Part shown: one piece after another, positions 12,451 to 25,878 of the stretch
Layout of the letters: each line of letters opens with the position of its first letter
Numbering within the stretch: position 1 is the first letter of the stretch
Origin: Macrophomina tecta
Taxonomy: Eukaryota; Ascomycota; Dothideomycetes; Botryosphaeriales; Botryosphaeriaceae
Reading direction: 5' to 3'
Length of the DNA stretch: 64,000 nucleotides
NCBI GenBank assembly: GCA_024180945.1
Contig: JAKSGN010000002.1
Coordinates: 2,728,001 to 2,792,000, forward strand
Program-made: the position numbers and the translations under genes
The notes under the pieces: model-generated
Database searches by the model: none
The model's input: only the letters and a program-made list of their open reading frames with translations
Told to the model about the DNA's origin: nothing

Positions 12451-14419
12451 GGCGTGGTGGGCAGTGGAGGACGTGAGAAGGCGGTGGTGCTACGTCGGGT
12501 AGCGTGTGGAATCGAAGCGAGGCGGGCGTGTCTGACAAAGCTGAAACCTCGCAGGGCTCAAGGAAGGAAGAAGCTGGGGAGAGATGCTACGCCAGCGGCC
12601 GTGCGGACGATCAGAGAGCTGGTGGGTGGAGGCCGCTGTCACGCTGGTGATGGGTCGAAATCCGACTCGGCAAAAAGGCGCATAGCCACACGCTGAACCA
12701 CACCGCGGCGGCCAGGAAAATCCCTCGAGCAGCCGCGTCCCCGTGCTACTCGCAGTGCAATTCTGGATTCTGCAATGTGCAGCAGTGCGCGGCTGTCGCA
12801 CCCGCCGGGCTGAACGGCCGCGGCCGAGGGTCGCGGCGGCGATGGCAGATGGAGCGAGAGGCAGAGCAAGAGAGCAGGCGTGGCATGGCCATCGCCGATC
12901 CCGTCGCGCGTCCTGGGCGGATGCAACTCGCTGCAGATTGGGCCTAGGGGATGATCGAGGTGCTGCCCTCGCGCTTGAGACATCGGAAGCCGCTGCGCGT
13001 GGCCTGAGAGTGGAGTATCGCGAGCAGGTGAGCACCCCAGCGAGCACAATACGAGCGGGCGAGCTGGCAGCGCCAGGGACTCTCAGCAACATCATCAGCA
13101 TCATCAGCATCATCCGCCGCCCTGCAACCAGGCCGGCGGGAGCTCGGCGCAGGTCACGCAGCGATTGCTGTAGGTGCACTGCACGCTGCAGGCCGCCTCT
13201 GCCTCTGTCGCTCGCTCGTCTGCAGGCGCGCGATTTGAGGCGCCCCTTTCGGCGGCGAATAGAGCGTGGGGCCGAGGCTCGTTTTGGGCGGGCAGGTGCG
13301 TTTGGCGTCGAGTGGGGATGAAGAACGGTAAGGCTGAGCTGCTGGTTAGGGGCCCCTCCCCAGCCGTGAGCGCTGCTTGTGCGCCTGCCCTGTGGCCAGC
13401 CCAGCCCTGCCCTGCCCTGTAGCCAGAGTTACGTGTGCTGCTCTCGGGGCGCGACCTGAGCAGAGTAAGCCTCGCTGCGCCTCCGCGGACCGTCCGTCGT
13501 AAGGCAGGCCGCCCGGGCGGGCAGCGAGGCGGCGCGGGCAGGGAGCGCGCCGCTCTCCTCGTAGGGCGCTGGCAACGGCGGCACTCCAGCGCGCCGGTTC
13601 TCGAATCTGGTCCTGCCCTGCCCTGCCTGCCCTGCTGCGTCTGCATCCCTGCCAGCCGTCTCCAGGGCGCGGCCCCCTCGGTGGAGTCGCGGACGGCGCG
13701 AGAGCCAATGGCCGTGGGCGCGCCCAGCGCGAGCGCCCACTAAATGTCCTCTCGCGATGCCCTCGCCGTTGAGCTTGACGCTGCTGTCCGTCCGTTTCTC
13801 TGCTGCATCTCGCCTTAGCAACCCTCCCACAGCGTCCAGCCCAGCTGCTGCTCCTGCCGCCGCCGCGCCCCTCCCACGCTTCGCCCTGCTCACGCCGCCC
13901 AATCACCCGCCAAGCGGCCTGCACGCTCCTTCACAGCCTGCGCATGCTGGTGCAACCGCTTGCAATGCAATGATCGCCGCCCAGCTCACTGACGGCTAAG
14001 CTCCTGGACTCAGGAAAGTAAGTCGCGCTCCGGAGCATCAGCTGCTGCTCCACTGCCGCCGGCGTGCCGCCGCTGTCTTCAGCCTGGGGCCCCCATCCGC
14101 TTACCGTATGCTGTAGGGCTGAGCGTTCCCGGCCGACACCCGTGCATCCAGTATCACGACACGATACGGCACCCAAGCAGCAGCCCCTCGCCGCCGCACG
14201 CCGCCCGCTAACCCTCCTCCGCTCTACGATCTCTTTTCTCCACCATCCCTCCCGCTCCTCCGCCTCCTTGCCTTTCCAACCCTTCGCAACCCTTTCCCTT
14301 GGCAGCCCTGCCTGTGGCGCCCGCGACCCGGCCACTCAGCGCCAGTCAGCCCTCAGCAGCTGCTGCCCGCCACTAATCCCCCGACTCAGCTGGTGGCGGC
14401 TCCCGCGTCGTCACCCCTA
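12451..14419. other. Divergent intergenic region between YVH1 and the C2H2 gene
   Basis: Nearly 2 kb, GC-rich, serving two divergent genes. Long open frames on both strands (for example 12490-13179 minus and 13346-13924 minus) are alanine, arginine and glycine rich and overlap antisense frames, so I read them as chance. A short ATC/AGC-rich run sits at about 13086-13115. The last 300 bp before 14420 are C-rich and pyrimidine-rich, typical of a fungal 5' leader. Confidence 0.5.
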
Positions 14420-16569
14420 ATGGATATGTCGCACGCAACACCGACCCCGTCGATACGAATATATGATTCTGGCGCCCACCACTCCCACTTCGCCATCCCG
14501 CGCCGGTCCTCCTCGTATGCCTCGCCCACCGCCATTCCCATGGCCATTCCCAATGCACGAGACTCTCCGCCGCCGCCCTTGCCTCCGCCGCGTTACATCA
14601 GCGAATTGAGCGATGGACAGGATCCCGGGTGGCAGTGGGGCAATGGCCCCAATAGCTCGTCCTTCGGCAAGAATGCCTTCGGCTCGGTCAAGCCGGGCTC
14701 TAGCCTCCTGGGCGGTCAGGTGAAACGGGACCAGTCCGTAGAAGAGGGCGAGCGTGGCAGCTGGGCGAGGAGAGGAAGCTCGCTGTCCACGGTCAAGCCC
14801 CAGGACACAGACATGGCCGCCGACAGCCTGAGTCACCACAGCGACGAAGATCGTCCAGATCTCCCCCGCCCGTCCATGGCGAACCACCGGTACGTCTCCA
14901 ACCCGCTCCCTGCTGCTCGTGCCCTGTGCTAACTCCCGCCCCTGTTCAGACTCCAGAGCGAGAGACAGTTGGGCCAGCGTTCGCTCGAAGACTCGTCGCA
15001 AGCATACGACAAGCAACTCCTCTCCAAGATCGGCGGCCCAAACACGCCGAGTAGGGGCCCTGGCGCCGGCTTCTTGTCGACAAGTGCCCAGGAAACATCA
15101 ACGAGCCCGCACAATACACTAAGTAAATTGAACGGCCAGCTCAAGCCATTATCGATGCCAGACCGCCGCTTGAGCTCGGTCGACCTCTCCGCGTCGAACT
15201 GGCCGCCGAGCTCGGGTGCTATTTCGCCCGGGCAGACGGGTTTTCGGAGTCCCATCTACGGACCGGGGTCAGGCGAGAACCCTGCACAACGCCCCTACGG
15301 CAGTGTTTCAGGCCCTAGTGGATACGAAGACCCTCATTCTCACAGGGGCAGCTACGACCACAGTGTTTTCTTGGATCCTGACTTCGCCATGGAGGAAAAC
15401 GGCATGCGGGATTTGAACCTCAACGATCGCAGCCCTGCCGGGTCCGACGAGTACCAGCTCAGCACCCACGGTGGCCTGAAGAGGCGTGCATCCTCGCCGC
15501 CCACCGAAGCGAACCGTGAAGACCGTCCCAGCGGTGGCAACGACCTCTACCACCGCAGATCGGCCCAGATGTTGGTTAATCGCAATTCGCCCATATCACG
15601 GTTCCATGCCAACCATGGCTCCGTGTCCTCAACCTCCTCCCTGGGGCAGCGAAACGGGTCTCTTGGATCCTCGTACGGCCTGTCAATTGCCAGCAGTGCG
15701 ACGAGCTACAATACCGATCGTCTCTCTCCCGGTGCACTTTCACCCTCCGTCGATGAATTTGGACCCGTTTCTCCGTATTCCACCAACCGATCACTGAACC
15801 CCAGCCCACGTGGTTCTCTGTCCAAAGCATCCCATCACTCACGCGGTCTGTCGGGCGAGGATGCTCTGCAAGGTCGCAAACTATCAGCAGATAGTTTGGC
15901 GCACTCGCGGCAAAATAGCGTATCGAAAATCCAGGGTCTCTATATCTGCGAGTGCTGCCCGAAGAAACCCAAGAAATTTGATAGCGAAGAAGAATTACGG
16001 TAAGTCATCATATGTTCTTTGTATGAAGCGGTTTTCTAAATGAACAAAGCATGCATGAAATGGAGAAGCAATACACTTGCGCGTATTGTCCGAACCGGTT
16101 CAAGAACAAGAACGAAGCGGAGCGGCACCAGAACTCGCTGCACCTACGGCGTCATTCGTGGTCTTGCGCAGCGCTTTCGGGGGTGCAAGCAGCGTTTCAC
16201 CCCTCGACGGCGCATCCCACGGTAGCAGATGTCTGCGGGTATTGCGGCGAAGAATTTCCAAACCCCGCGGACTGGGACGTACGAGCGGAGCACCTCAATC
16301 ACGTGCACAAGTTCGGCGAATGCAACCAGGCCAAGAAATTCTTCCGCGCCGATCACTTCCGGCAGCATCTCAAACACAGCCACGCTGGCACGAGCGGAAA
16401 GTGGACCAATATGCTCGAAAACGCATGTATGAAAGACGAGCCTCCGCCAAAGGAGCGGCTGAGCTCAGTGGTCTCGCTTCCCGGATCGACCATGGGTCCA
16501 GGCGGGACGCTGACTGCAGTAGCCGCCCCTAAGACAGCCGTCATCAATGAAGCGCGTGATGAGTCTTGA
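14420..16569 (+). CDS. C2H2 zinc-finger protein, probable transcription factor
   Basis: Three exons, 14420-14889, 14950-15999 and 16050-16569, total 2040 nt and 679 residues. Introns are 60 and 50 bp with good sites (GTACGT...TTCAG and GTAAGT...AAAG). About 500 residues of Ser/Pro-rich disordered sequence precede a cluster of zinc fingers at the C-terminus: a CECC half-site followed by FDSEEELRMHE across intron 2, then YTCAYCPNRF...H...H, then VCGYCGEEF...H...H, and a last C...H...H unit ending HLKHSH. The layout matches fungal C2H2 proteins of unknown target; a nuclear role is inferred. The start at 14420 is the first ATG of the open frame, but a further upstream 5' exon cannot be excluded. 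Confidence 0.88.
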
Positions 16570-19500
16570 GCGGGCGTTACAGGGCGAATTTGACTAGCGA
16601 TTGCTGAGCGAGCATGATTGTCATCCAGCATTTGGTCGCGGCGTCATTAGAACCATTCACATATCACGTCCCGAGGGAGGGGAGAAGTCATCCGGCCCCG
16701 AGGTTTTTTTTACTCCCTCGGGGAATTTTGGTCGTCGTTTCGAAACACATCTCTGTATGGCATTGGTGGATAAAAGTACTTATTTCGAGGTTTCTCATTA
16801 TTGGTCCTCACGGATTTCCCCTCCTGACTCAAGCAGGAGTGTATCTCGTACTTGGTGGTCTTCACGATGTCACGACGGCGTTCGTGGGCGGGTTCCGGGC
16901 TGTAGGGAGGGCTTTCCTTTTTCCGCATTTGCTTACCGGCACTAAAACACACACACACACACACACACACCCGCACAGTACACGCGCATTTCAGACGCAT
17001 ACTGGGTTGCAGTCAGCCACGGCGGCTTGTGACTGGGCGGATGCTACTGTACCACTGTCCGGTTTCGTGCACCACAATTATCACGGTTCGATCGATCCTT
17101 CATCTGTTTTCACATTAGGGGTGTTATTCGGGTCTTTTCTGGGCGGTAAAGGAAGCAAAGTAATTAGGCTTGGTGGAGTTGGAACGACGCGCGCCTGCAG
17201 GAGTTGTTGGGAGGAGCCGCGGCAGCATCTCCACTGATCTACATGTTGCGAGGCACGAGATATCGCGGTAATTAGCGTCAGATCACGGTGCCGCGATTCT
17301 CAAAGAGGGAAAAAGTACACAAAGAAGATTTCTGGGTTCTCTGTCCTGTCAGTGTTTTGCTACTTGTGACTGCTGCTGCCTGTCCAGCGGCTTCGGTCGA
17401 CATGCTCTTCCGGGAGAGGTGCGGGCGCGCGGGAGCAGAGCCAGCGATCTCCTGGGCCTATCCAAAAGCATAATCCAACTCCGTACGGCGCTGGAAATGA
17501 AGGGCAGCACCGCGGATGATTGGCAGCAGGACTGGCGCGGCAGGAGACGTCCTTCGGGCTACTCTCGCCGGAGATGCTTCAAGGCCGCGTCCCACATGGC
17601 CTTCAATTCAGCCGTATCTAGGAGCGAGGCCGACAGGCAGCACGGGTCATGACCACATTGTACCGTTTCATGGCCCTCCATGGCCCTTTTTTAGCGACGG
17701 GTCAAGGGGTGATCGCCTGCGGTGAAACCAGCGTCCCGCTGCCGCGCGCTTCTCCCCGTCCAACGAGCACGTTTTGCTCTTTGACGACGCATGAACGAAC
17801 CAATTTGCCGTGCTTCGTTTTCGGGCGGCCCCCTACTCCTCTGAGGGTAATCCGCCTCTCCACGCTGGGGACTTCCGCCCTAATCCGCCGAGGAGCCGGG
17901 ATGGCTGCTGCTGCGCAAGCGAGACCACATCCAAAACTTGTGCTGACCCACGTATAGTGCGGCCTCCGTACGATCCCTCTCCCGATCTGCAAGCCTGGCC
18001 CTCTACCACGCGGCTTTCCTTGTCCTACACCTCACCGCCGCTCCTGTGAATCCACATATCGCGCAAGAGATAGCGTCAGGATGCGCTTGTCATGCACAGA
18101 CGAAGGGCACCAAGGAAGCAGCTGGGAAAGGAGCCTCACATCAGAGCATCCGCTGGCGAACGACCGGTCCGTGCTTACGTCAGTTTACTGTTCTGGAAGG
18201 ATTTCCTTGCCCTGCAACGCCCAACCCTCATCACCGTCAGCACCCTCGCTGCCCGCCCCTTCCTCCGTCCGGCACGTGGAAGCTGCCGAACTGGGCCGAC
18301 TCCTATTGCCAGGCATCGGAAATCACCAATATTGGGATACACTTATTGTAGGACACGCCTCCGGCCGCATTGCCGCCATGTCCATCCGACTTGCACAGCG
18401 CAACCTGCCTCGCAGGGAGCCTGTCAGACAATTGTCAGGCTTCGTCCGCTGCAGTTCCTGCCTCAAGCACGGGAGGGAGGTCATACCATCGAGCCGAACA
18501 TGTGCCTTGTCCGTCCTATCCCTGGCCAAGCCATGTCAGAACCCAGGACTGGTCGGCGGTGGCGGCGCCACAGTGCCTTGTGAACGACGACACGCGTGAC
18601 AAGAGCAGAAAAGCCCTACGCCGGGCCAGGTACGCCAGAAAGGCGGCCTGACGCCAACTTTGGCTCAGACTCACAACTTGCTGCTCCTCCTGCAGCTTCC
18701 GCCTATTCCGCAGCTTGCGCTTCTGCCGCCATAGCACTTGTGGCCGTCGGCTGCGCTGTCCATGCCCGCCCTGCTTCCTGTCTCACTAGCTCCACGCTGA
18801 CCGCTCATCTCCGTTGTCTATCCTCTTGTCCCTTATCACACGGCTCGCAGAAGAGCGGCACACATGTAGGTATGCATACACGCGTACATTCCCCCCATGC
18901 TCCGCATGATGACGCTCTCCGTCGGGACTGCGCCCGCATCTTCAACGTCGAAGCTGTGAACCACAGGCTACATACTGCAGCCACTGGGCGGACGCTACCC
19001 TATCGCCCACATCCGTATCTCCCTCCGCCGGGCCGGCATCCGGAGTTTGCAGGCCTCCGCCTCATCATCTCTTCCACACTTTGAAGTCAACGGCCGTACG
19101 TCACGGCCATCACCAACGACATACACGAGGCAAATTTAGGGTAGGCACTAAAATTTTAGGGTTTGAGGGTCCAGCTCGTGCAGTGCTTACTGCCTGCAGC
19201 ATGCCCAGCACTTCACCTTTCTCGTCCTGCCTTCTGCTCTTCCGATGCCAATGGTGGTGATGGTGACGGTATTGCTGCTGCTGCTAGCGATGACCATACC
19301 TTGCAGACCGGTCAAAGATGACGACTATCCCAAAGTGGCGACTAATGAGGAGTATGACGGAAAAGGGATAATGGATATATGTAATGCGGGCGTTGTGCGC
19401 GTGCGACAGGTTGATCGGCCATGCCGCGCCTCCTTGCACCGCGTGAAGCAGGAATGCAGCGCCACTACGTTGCCTCGATGCGTCTTGATCAGGGTCGGCC

Positions 19501-22500
19501 GTTCTGGTGGCTGCTTGGCCCCCTATCACCTACTCCGGGCCCGAGGGAGGTATTTTTCGCCTGGAGGCTTGCTGGTGAGGCAGTGGCTTTCCGCTTGCCA
19601 ATTTCTTGGCGGATCGGTAGGCTGTGGTCGCTGACGAAGGGAAGCTAGCAAGCAGATACCTCAGCACATCATATCCTAGATAGGCAAGCTGCCACACGAT
19701 TAATCTGGTGAAGACGCTCATATACTAGCGCCGCAGTTGTCCAAGATCCAAAACCGGCGACTGAGGCCATATCATTCGGTTTTTTCTCCGTATGTCGAAT
19801 GGTGGACATGCCTCCCACCGGCCGCCTGTATGTCAGACGAACGGCATGCTTCCTTTTCCTGACGCCTTGCTGCTGATCCCGCCGCTACTGCATCTCACCC
19901 GCGCTTCAGCTCTCTGATCGCACACCCTCCCGAACATCTGGTCTGCGCACCGGAACTTCCCCGTCGGTCCCCGCTCCCGGATCTTCGTGTCACTTGTGCA
20001 GTCACTACTCCCACATCCAATCCTTCAAAGCAAAAGCTCAAAAGAGCCGGAAGATTGAGCACGGAAGCGGCGCTGACGACTTATTACCATACAAGAAAGC
20101 CAAACAATGTCTGCCTCCCGTCCCGCATACAGCATCTTCCCGCACACAGTCATACTTCTAAAACGTCCTGCAAGTTGAGGGCTTACAAGGGCTGCCTTGC
20201 ATGCACGTCTGGCCCTAAGAGGTCTTTGCTTTTTCTTCTTCATCAAGTTGCGCTATTAGAGTTTATTCGCAAGATGCTTTTACAATGTCTCCCCACCTAT
20301 CACCTCCCACCGGACTGTTGGATTAGCACCACACCCCTCTCTCTCCCCCGGAAATCGTTCCGAACTTGCTCAGTTAGTGGCTCGCCGCAGAACAGCAGAG
20401 AGACGGGTGGCTGTTGTGCTGCGATAAGGACGGATGATTAGCGCCTGGGTTCATGGTTGTTATTGTAGCGCATGCCGTTGAGGTTACACGTCGGAGAGTA
20501 TTGGCCAGCCAGGTACTTGTCGATCCGAGATCTGGAAAACTGTTGGACTGTAGTACGCTTTCAACTTCTCTGCACGCAGCTCAACAACGAGATGCGGAGC
20601 TCTCAGTGGGTGAAGGCCAGATCCAGGAGGGAAGCGCAGATGCTCGTTACTTGTCGTGCAGCCCTCATGCCTCTTTCGACGTCTCTATCTCAGAGATGGT
20701 TTCCAAACTTGTTTCGTACAGTCTATGACACTCGGCGGTTGTCCCCTCGGCTTCTTCCAGACCACCATCAGCAGGTCGGACTCAGCTAGAAGATCAGAGA
20801 AGAATGCGGAAACTGATGGTAGCGTTCGAGTGCGTTGTCTGGGCCGACGGGCGGGGAATTCCAAGCAACAAAGCTAGCATTGGTCATGTTGCTCTATCTA
20901 TATCCTCAAGTAGTCAGCTCTCACCGCCGGAACAATACGCCAGCATTCAACCAATCAGAGGACCGGACAATCAAAAATTTACTCTATTTTCCTTTGCCAG
21001 TTCGCACTAAAGCATGATCCGCATTTGAAAGAGTCTGATCTGTCGCTCTTTCTCATGTATGTCATACCTCGCGACTTACGAGAGAAGCTTGGGAGTCTCG
21101 TGGCTCTGGTCTCTGTTGACGCACGTAACGTTGTCTTTGCTTGGTGGTCAGGTTCCGTGGCGACATCCGACAGTCCAGACGCTTATTCTCGAGCCCGCAA
21201 GGCATTGCTCCCGGTATCTGCTTTTCATAGCCTCGCTTTTCCCCTTAAAACGTCGGAGCATTTGCTAAATTTTACAGGGGGCCTATTACGCGTGCAACGC
21301 GCATCATCCGACCTGATTATGAGGCGTTGTCCAACTAAATGACAGGAGCAGGTCGGCCTATAAAAGAGGTCCCCAAGGGTATCTATTCTTCTTTTCTCTT
21401 ATGTTGCGTACGTGTAATTACCGGAGAGAATATAGTGCAACCTCCCACCAACACACGCGCTTGCGTGGCCAACATGGCAACCGGTGAACCGTCTGCTTCT
21501 CCCTCACGAACTTAAGAAAATCCGACATCCTTGTCTAGTATCCTCGCACAATCGTGAATAACACCTGCAATTTCCACAGCATGAGTTAGGTCACTTTCTA
21601 CTCGAAACATCATTCTCCTTACCTGCCAATATACCTATCGCTACAACCACGTAACGAGTGGATAGCGCATACATACACCCTCACCGACAACCAAGCCACA
21701 GAAACGAAAAAGCAAACAACGAACCAGGCACACAGTCAGCCAAGGCAATGCCCAACGGCAGAAGAAGAAAAAAAAAAAAAAAGAGAGAGAGAGAGAGGAA
21801 ATGCCATTTGTCTCAGCCTTGCAGCGAGAACTTTGCAGCTGCAGCTGCGGCAAGCAAACAAGCCGCGGAAATTCCGCAATCCTGCTTTCCTCCGCTTTCT
21901 CTCCGCATCCTGGCACCGGAAGGCGGTGGCCTTCCCGAGCCACAGAATCCTGCGTTGTGCTCTCTCTCCCCGCCTCCCCGCCCTGCCCTGCCCTGGCGTC
22001 CTGGTCCCGTACCCACGACCCTCGCACGCCGCCCCCAATCGTTTCCTTCGCCCTACAACAGCCTTATGCTGCCCTGTAGCCTTGTGGGCCCCCATAGAGT
22101 TTTCTTTCTCCATCGTTGTGCGGAGCACACGTATGTACTTTTCTCTTTCTTCCTCGAGCTGCTTTCAGTCTTGTTTCTGGAAATTTTCTTTTTTTTTTTT
22201 TCTCTCTCTTCGCTCCTTCATAACCGTAATGCCCGGCCGATCTCACACCATTCCTCTCAACCACCCCCCCCCCCAAAATTACGCGCGGAACAAAATCACG
22301 CTGACTGCTTACTCCGAAACCCTGGCCCGACCGAAAATATGCGCATACATGATGTACCAAAGTACCATGCAGCAAAGCAAAGCAAGCAGCGGCCAGCATT
22401 CCCGCGAATGAACTACCGCCTCTGTTTTCGTGCGACTGTACCTCCGACCGATCGAAAAAGAAAAAGGAAAGAAAGGAAAAAAAAAGAAATTAGTCTGCAT

Positions 22501-24837
22501 CCAACCGGATGGGCCGAGCCCTCAGCCTTACCTGCGCAGCTGCTGATCACCGACATCACAGGCAAGGGAAAAATTTGGAGCATGTACGTTATGTACTAGG
22601 GGAAAGGGCCGCCTCATCCGGCCTCCGCATCTCTTGGACACCTTGAACGTACATGCACGGATTTCTGTTTGCTGTCCACTTTTACCAGGTACATACGCAT
22701 ATTGCCCACATGGGGAAATTCGACCCGGACCAGTTGTCGGTTTCAGTTTTGAGTTTTTCTTTTTTTTTTTTCTTTTTTTCTTTTCTGAACATGTATCGTC
22801 GGGCATGCCAACAGAGCAAATGGTCGGTAGAGATCAGCGTTTGAGGACAGAGGATGACCGGAAAATGGCACCAAAAGAAGAGGCAAAGCACGGTCAAGGG
22901 GAAAGTGAAAGAGGTGTGGTCAAATTCAATGTTCTAGTCTTGGCCTTCTTCCCCAGTGCCATGAATCAGTATTGTAGAACGAGCACCTCTGCGTTTACGC
23001 TGCCTCACAAGAAGCACAACTATAATTAAACGCTACGCGGGTCATCTGAAGCCGGGAATTATTCAAGCCAGTCAAAATCAAAATAGATGGAATGTACTTG
23101 AAGCTCCCCCCTCTCCAATCGGGAGGGAGAGAAAAGGCTGGATGACTACGGTGGCCATATCATCACCCACTATGAGCAGGATAGAGAGGACGACGCCAGA
23201 AAGCAGCCACTGAGCAATCAGACCAGACTTCAGCCCCTCACGCGCGCTGCGATGATCCGGAGCTGCTCCGTCCCCACATATTTCGGCTTATGGCGTCAGT
23301 GATAGGTGTACATGCAGTAGTTCACTGCCCGCCCGTCCATCCTGAATGGTATGCCGAGACCATCTCTGTCTGCCCAACCCACTATGATGATCAACGACCG
23401 ACACACCTTCGCACTTCTGCAGCTCCTACGTGTACGCGTCTCGGGATCCGTGCATATCGGTGCACAAACGAGAGCGGGCCAACGCATCAGATCAATGCAC
23501 ACGGAATGCAGAACAAAAACACACGATGAAGAGCAACAGTGCAACGGGTTCCGGACTTGGGATCACGGCCCGAGACACCTTGCCCGGCGAAAAGACAAGT
23601 ATAGCGATGATGATGACGCTGATGTGAAGTTCAATACCAGTAACATAAACTGCATACACCGTGACCAGGAAGGCGGGTAACGGTGAGAAAACGAAGGAAG
23701 GAAGCAACATCTTCCTCGCCTCCCCTCGCCCACCTGCACGAAAAGCAGAGAAGGGTAATAGGTGGCCCCAGCGGGCACGCCGAAAACCAATCGGGATTAA
23801 TGTCGACCTCGATCGTCCCCCACGTCTGTGTCGAAGCGTGGGTCGTTTCAATAAAATGGTAGGATGTGAAAAGGTAAGGCCTTCATGCATGAATGCCTGG
23901 TAACCCCTACCTAAATAGGCATTCCGCGATTGTGCAACTCCTCGCTCATGCGCGGATACGAAAAGAGACGTCTCACTGTACTCCGTGGCCACAGCCATCG
24001 AGTGACAAGACGATGCAATGTGGAGCCCCGTCCCAGCAACCCCGTAAGCACAGAGGATCAGGTGCGTACTCTGGGAATGACATGAACACCAGGTGCTTTT
24101 GGTGGAAGATGCCAAGAGGTTTACGACGTAGGCCTACACCAGAAAGCGTGTGAGGCGCGTGCGGCCGAACGTCTAGAATTGGTGGAGAAAAAAGCAAAAG
24201 AGCCTCGAGCAGAGTGAACAAGGGCCGAAAGGGCGGAACATCCAATTGAAGCATGGCGAAACAAGGCAAGATTGCTTGGAATTTCGGAAAGACGGGCACG
24301 GTTGATGGCTGCAGACGGCTCAATGCCGCGGTCGTGCGATGCTTGCAATCACTTTGTGGCGTTATGGGGGAACTCGGCCAACGGTTGATTTCGTGGAACA
24401 GGTGGGTACAGGGCTGAAGATCACCCAGAGTGCCAATCTGTGAGTAAGCAAGATGGGATAATTGGGGATGATAGGTCGGTATTGCTATTGCCTTGGATTC
24501 CTTTCATCCTGACGGATGCCTCGTCTCGCGCCGAGATTCTTCAGATGCCATGAGTGAGATGGAGGGCGAACATGCGACATGGCGAGATGGAGTCGGAGCA
24601 GACGCCGCAAGGTGTTGTGCGGACTGCCGTCAGCAGCGGGCCTCGTGTCACTCGCTAAGTGCTGACTGCATCTTACACCTCACTAGAACGGCCTTAGGGC
24701 TTAGCGACATCGGGCAGGATGCGCGCCAAGAATCTGCTAGCGCCCATCTCGCACTGGATACCGATAATTGCGACGAGTCAGACGCGTATCGTAAGGGAAG
24801 TGGGCGACTGCGGGACTGGCTGATGTTTGTGATGCCC
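16570..24837. other. 8.3-kb stretch with no supportable gene
   Basis: Between the C2H2 gene and the end of VFA1 I find no recognisable protein family, tRNA or structured RNA. Frames such as 18081-18599, 21658-22599 (plus) and 23492-24115 (minus) are low in complexity or lack family likeness. It includes an (AC)12 run at 16947-16970, an A-rich/GA tract at 21770-21798, T runs near 22190 and 22760, and a run of about 14 C near 22262-22275 broken only once. Part of it may be the long 3' and regulatory DNA of flanking genes. Confidence 0.45.
16947..16970. repeat. (AC)12 microsatellite
   Basis: Twelve AC units about 380 bp downstream of the C2H2 gene stop codon. Confidence 0.9.
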
Positions 24838-25878
24838 TCACAGATCACCGGTAGGAGCCGAAGGGAAGAGGGAGGGGTTCGCAAATCGTTCTTTGTTCCT
24901 CCGAGCAGCCTCTGCATCGCGAATGCGCTTGATGCGCATCTGATAGAAGTTCCTATGAGGGTATTAGTCATGCTTCGTGGTTACACCCAAGGCCGGATTG
25001 AGTAGGTCGATCGCGGCATGTCACATCACGGTGCCATCCCCCCCCACCCCACAAAAAGCCGCTCACACGCCGTCGAAAGAGTGGTGGCGGATAATGGTTG
25101 TGTATGCGGGCGCATGTATATCATGACTCGTAGTGTTAAGAGGGAGCGGCCGTATGCGAAAGCGAGCGGAAGACATAGGCCCGGACGGGCAGCCAAGGTC
25201 GCAGGGCTATTTGGCCGGATGAATGCTTCAACTCGGTATAGATGTGCTTGAGGTAAGAGCGGGGGGTTGAGGGGCCGGTTCGCTCGGTTGGGTCATGGGA
25301 TAACGACGAATACGTACTTCTTGAGGGTGAAAATGCGTGGACCGTCATCAGCTTTGGTCTCATTCTTGGTGGAAAGAGCCTTGATCTGTTGCAAGTTAGC
25401 TACACGGCTGTGACGGTTGGATGCAAGTAAGCTGCCTTGTCGTCACGCTCTTTCTCATCCTTCTTGTCTTCGGTCTCTTCGTCCTTCCCTTCCTTGTCCT
25501 TCTCCTTGTCTTTGCCCTGCTCCTTCTCCTTCTCTTTGCGCTTCTCCTTTTTACGACGCTGCTTTTCCTCGTACTCGTCCTTGATCTTCTGGATCTCGCG
25601 GTCCATCTCCTCTTTCTTCTTCTTCTCCGCTACGGCGGCAGCCTCGTCGGCGTCAGGCTCACAGAAGCCGCGATCCTTCAGGTGGCCGGGGCAAATATAG
25701 AAGAAGTCCTGGGTGGTTTCAGCGTTCGACACGACAGGATGCATAGGCGTTGCATGCTGACCTTGCTGTCCGGAGTGATCAGCACGCTGGACGAGGGCTT
25801 GAAGCAGATCCAACAGGCCTTGGCCTGGGCATCGGCCACGCGACGATGGTACCACAAATTCTGTAGGGCTGCAGCCAT
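24838..25878 (-). CDS. VFA1: VPS4-associated protein 1 (VFA1 family)
   Basis: Four exons on the minus strand: 25878-25762, 25708-25436, 25385-25318 and 24952-24838; 573 nt, 190 residues. The N-terminus has the family zinc-binding core ACWICFKPS...DFFYICPGHLKDRGFC, rebuilt over intron 1 (53 bp). A highly charged Lys/Glu coiled-coil follows, then GPRIFTLKKNFYQMRIKRIR, rebuilt over intron 3, and the end FPSAPTGDL. Intron 2 (25386-25435, 50 bp) starts with GC, not GT, and has a good branch site (GCTAAC) and CAG acceptor; the only nearby in-frame GT donor would leave a 29-bp intron. Intron 3 is 365 bp. In yeast Vfa1 binds the AAA ATPase Vps4 and acts in endosomal (ESCRT) sorting. It diverges from ARG4 with 302 bp between start codons. 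Confidence 0.93.

Noticed and set aside
12490..13179. 229-codon minus-strand frame upstream of YVH1
   Set aside because: Overlaps a 192-codon plus frame; Ala/Arg-rich; looks like chance in GC-rich promoter DNA.
19245..19634. Possible small secreted protein starting with a hydrophobic leader
   Set aside because: The leader arises from GTG/CTG repeats (TGGTGATGGTGACGG...), and the rest has no Cys pattern, conserved motif or splice support.
21658..22599. 313-codon plus-strand frame
   Set aside because: Built from lysine and phenylalanine homopolymers translated from A and T runs; no conserved motif.
23492..24115. 207-codon minus-strand frame
   Set aside because: No recognisable domain, overlaps other frames, no promoter or splice logic.
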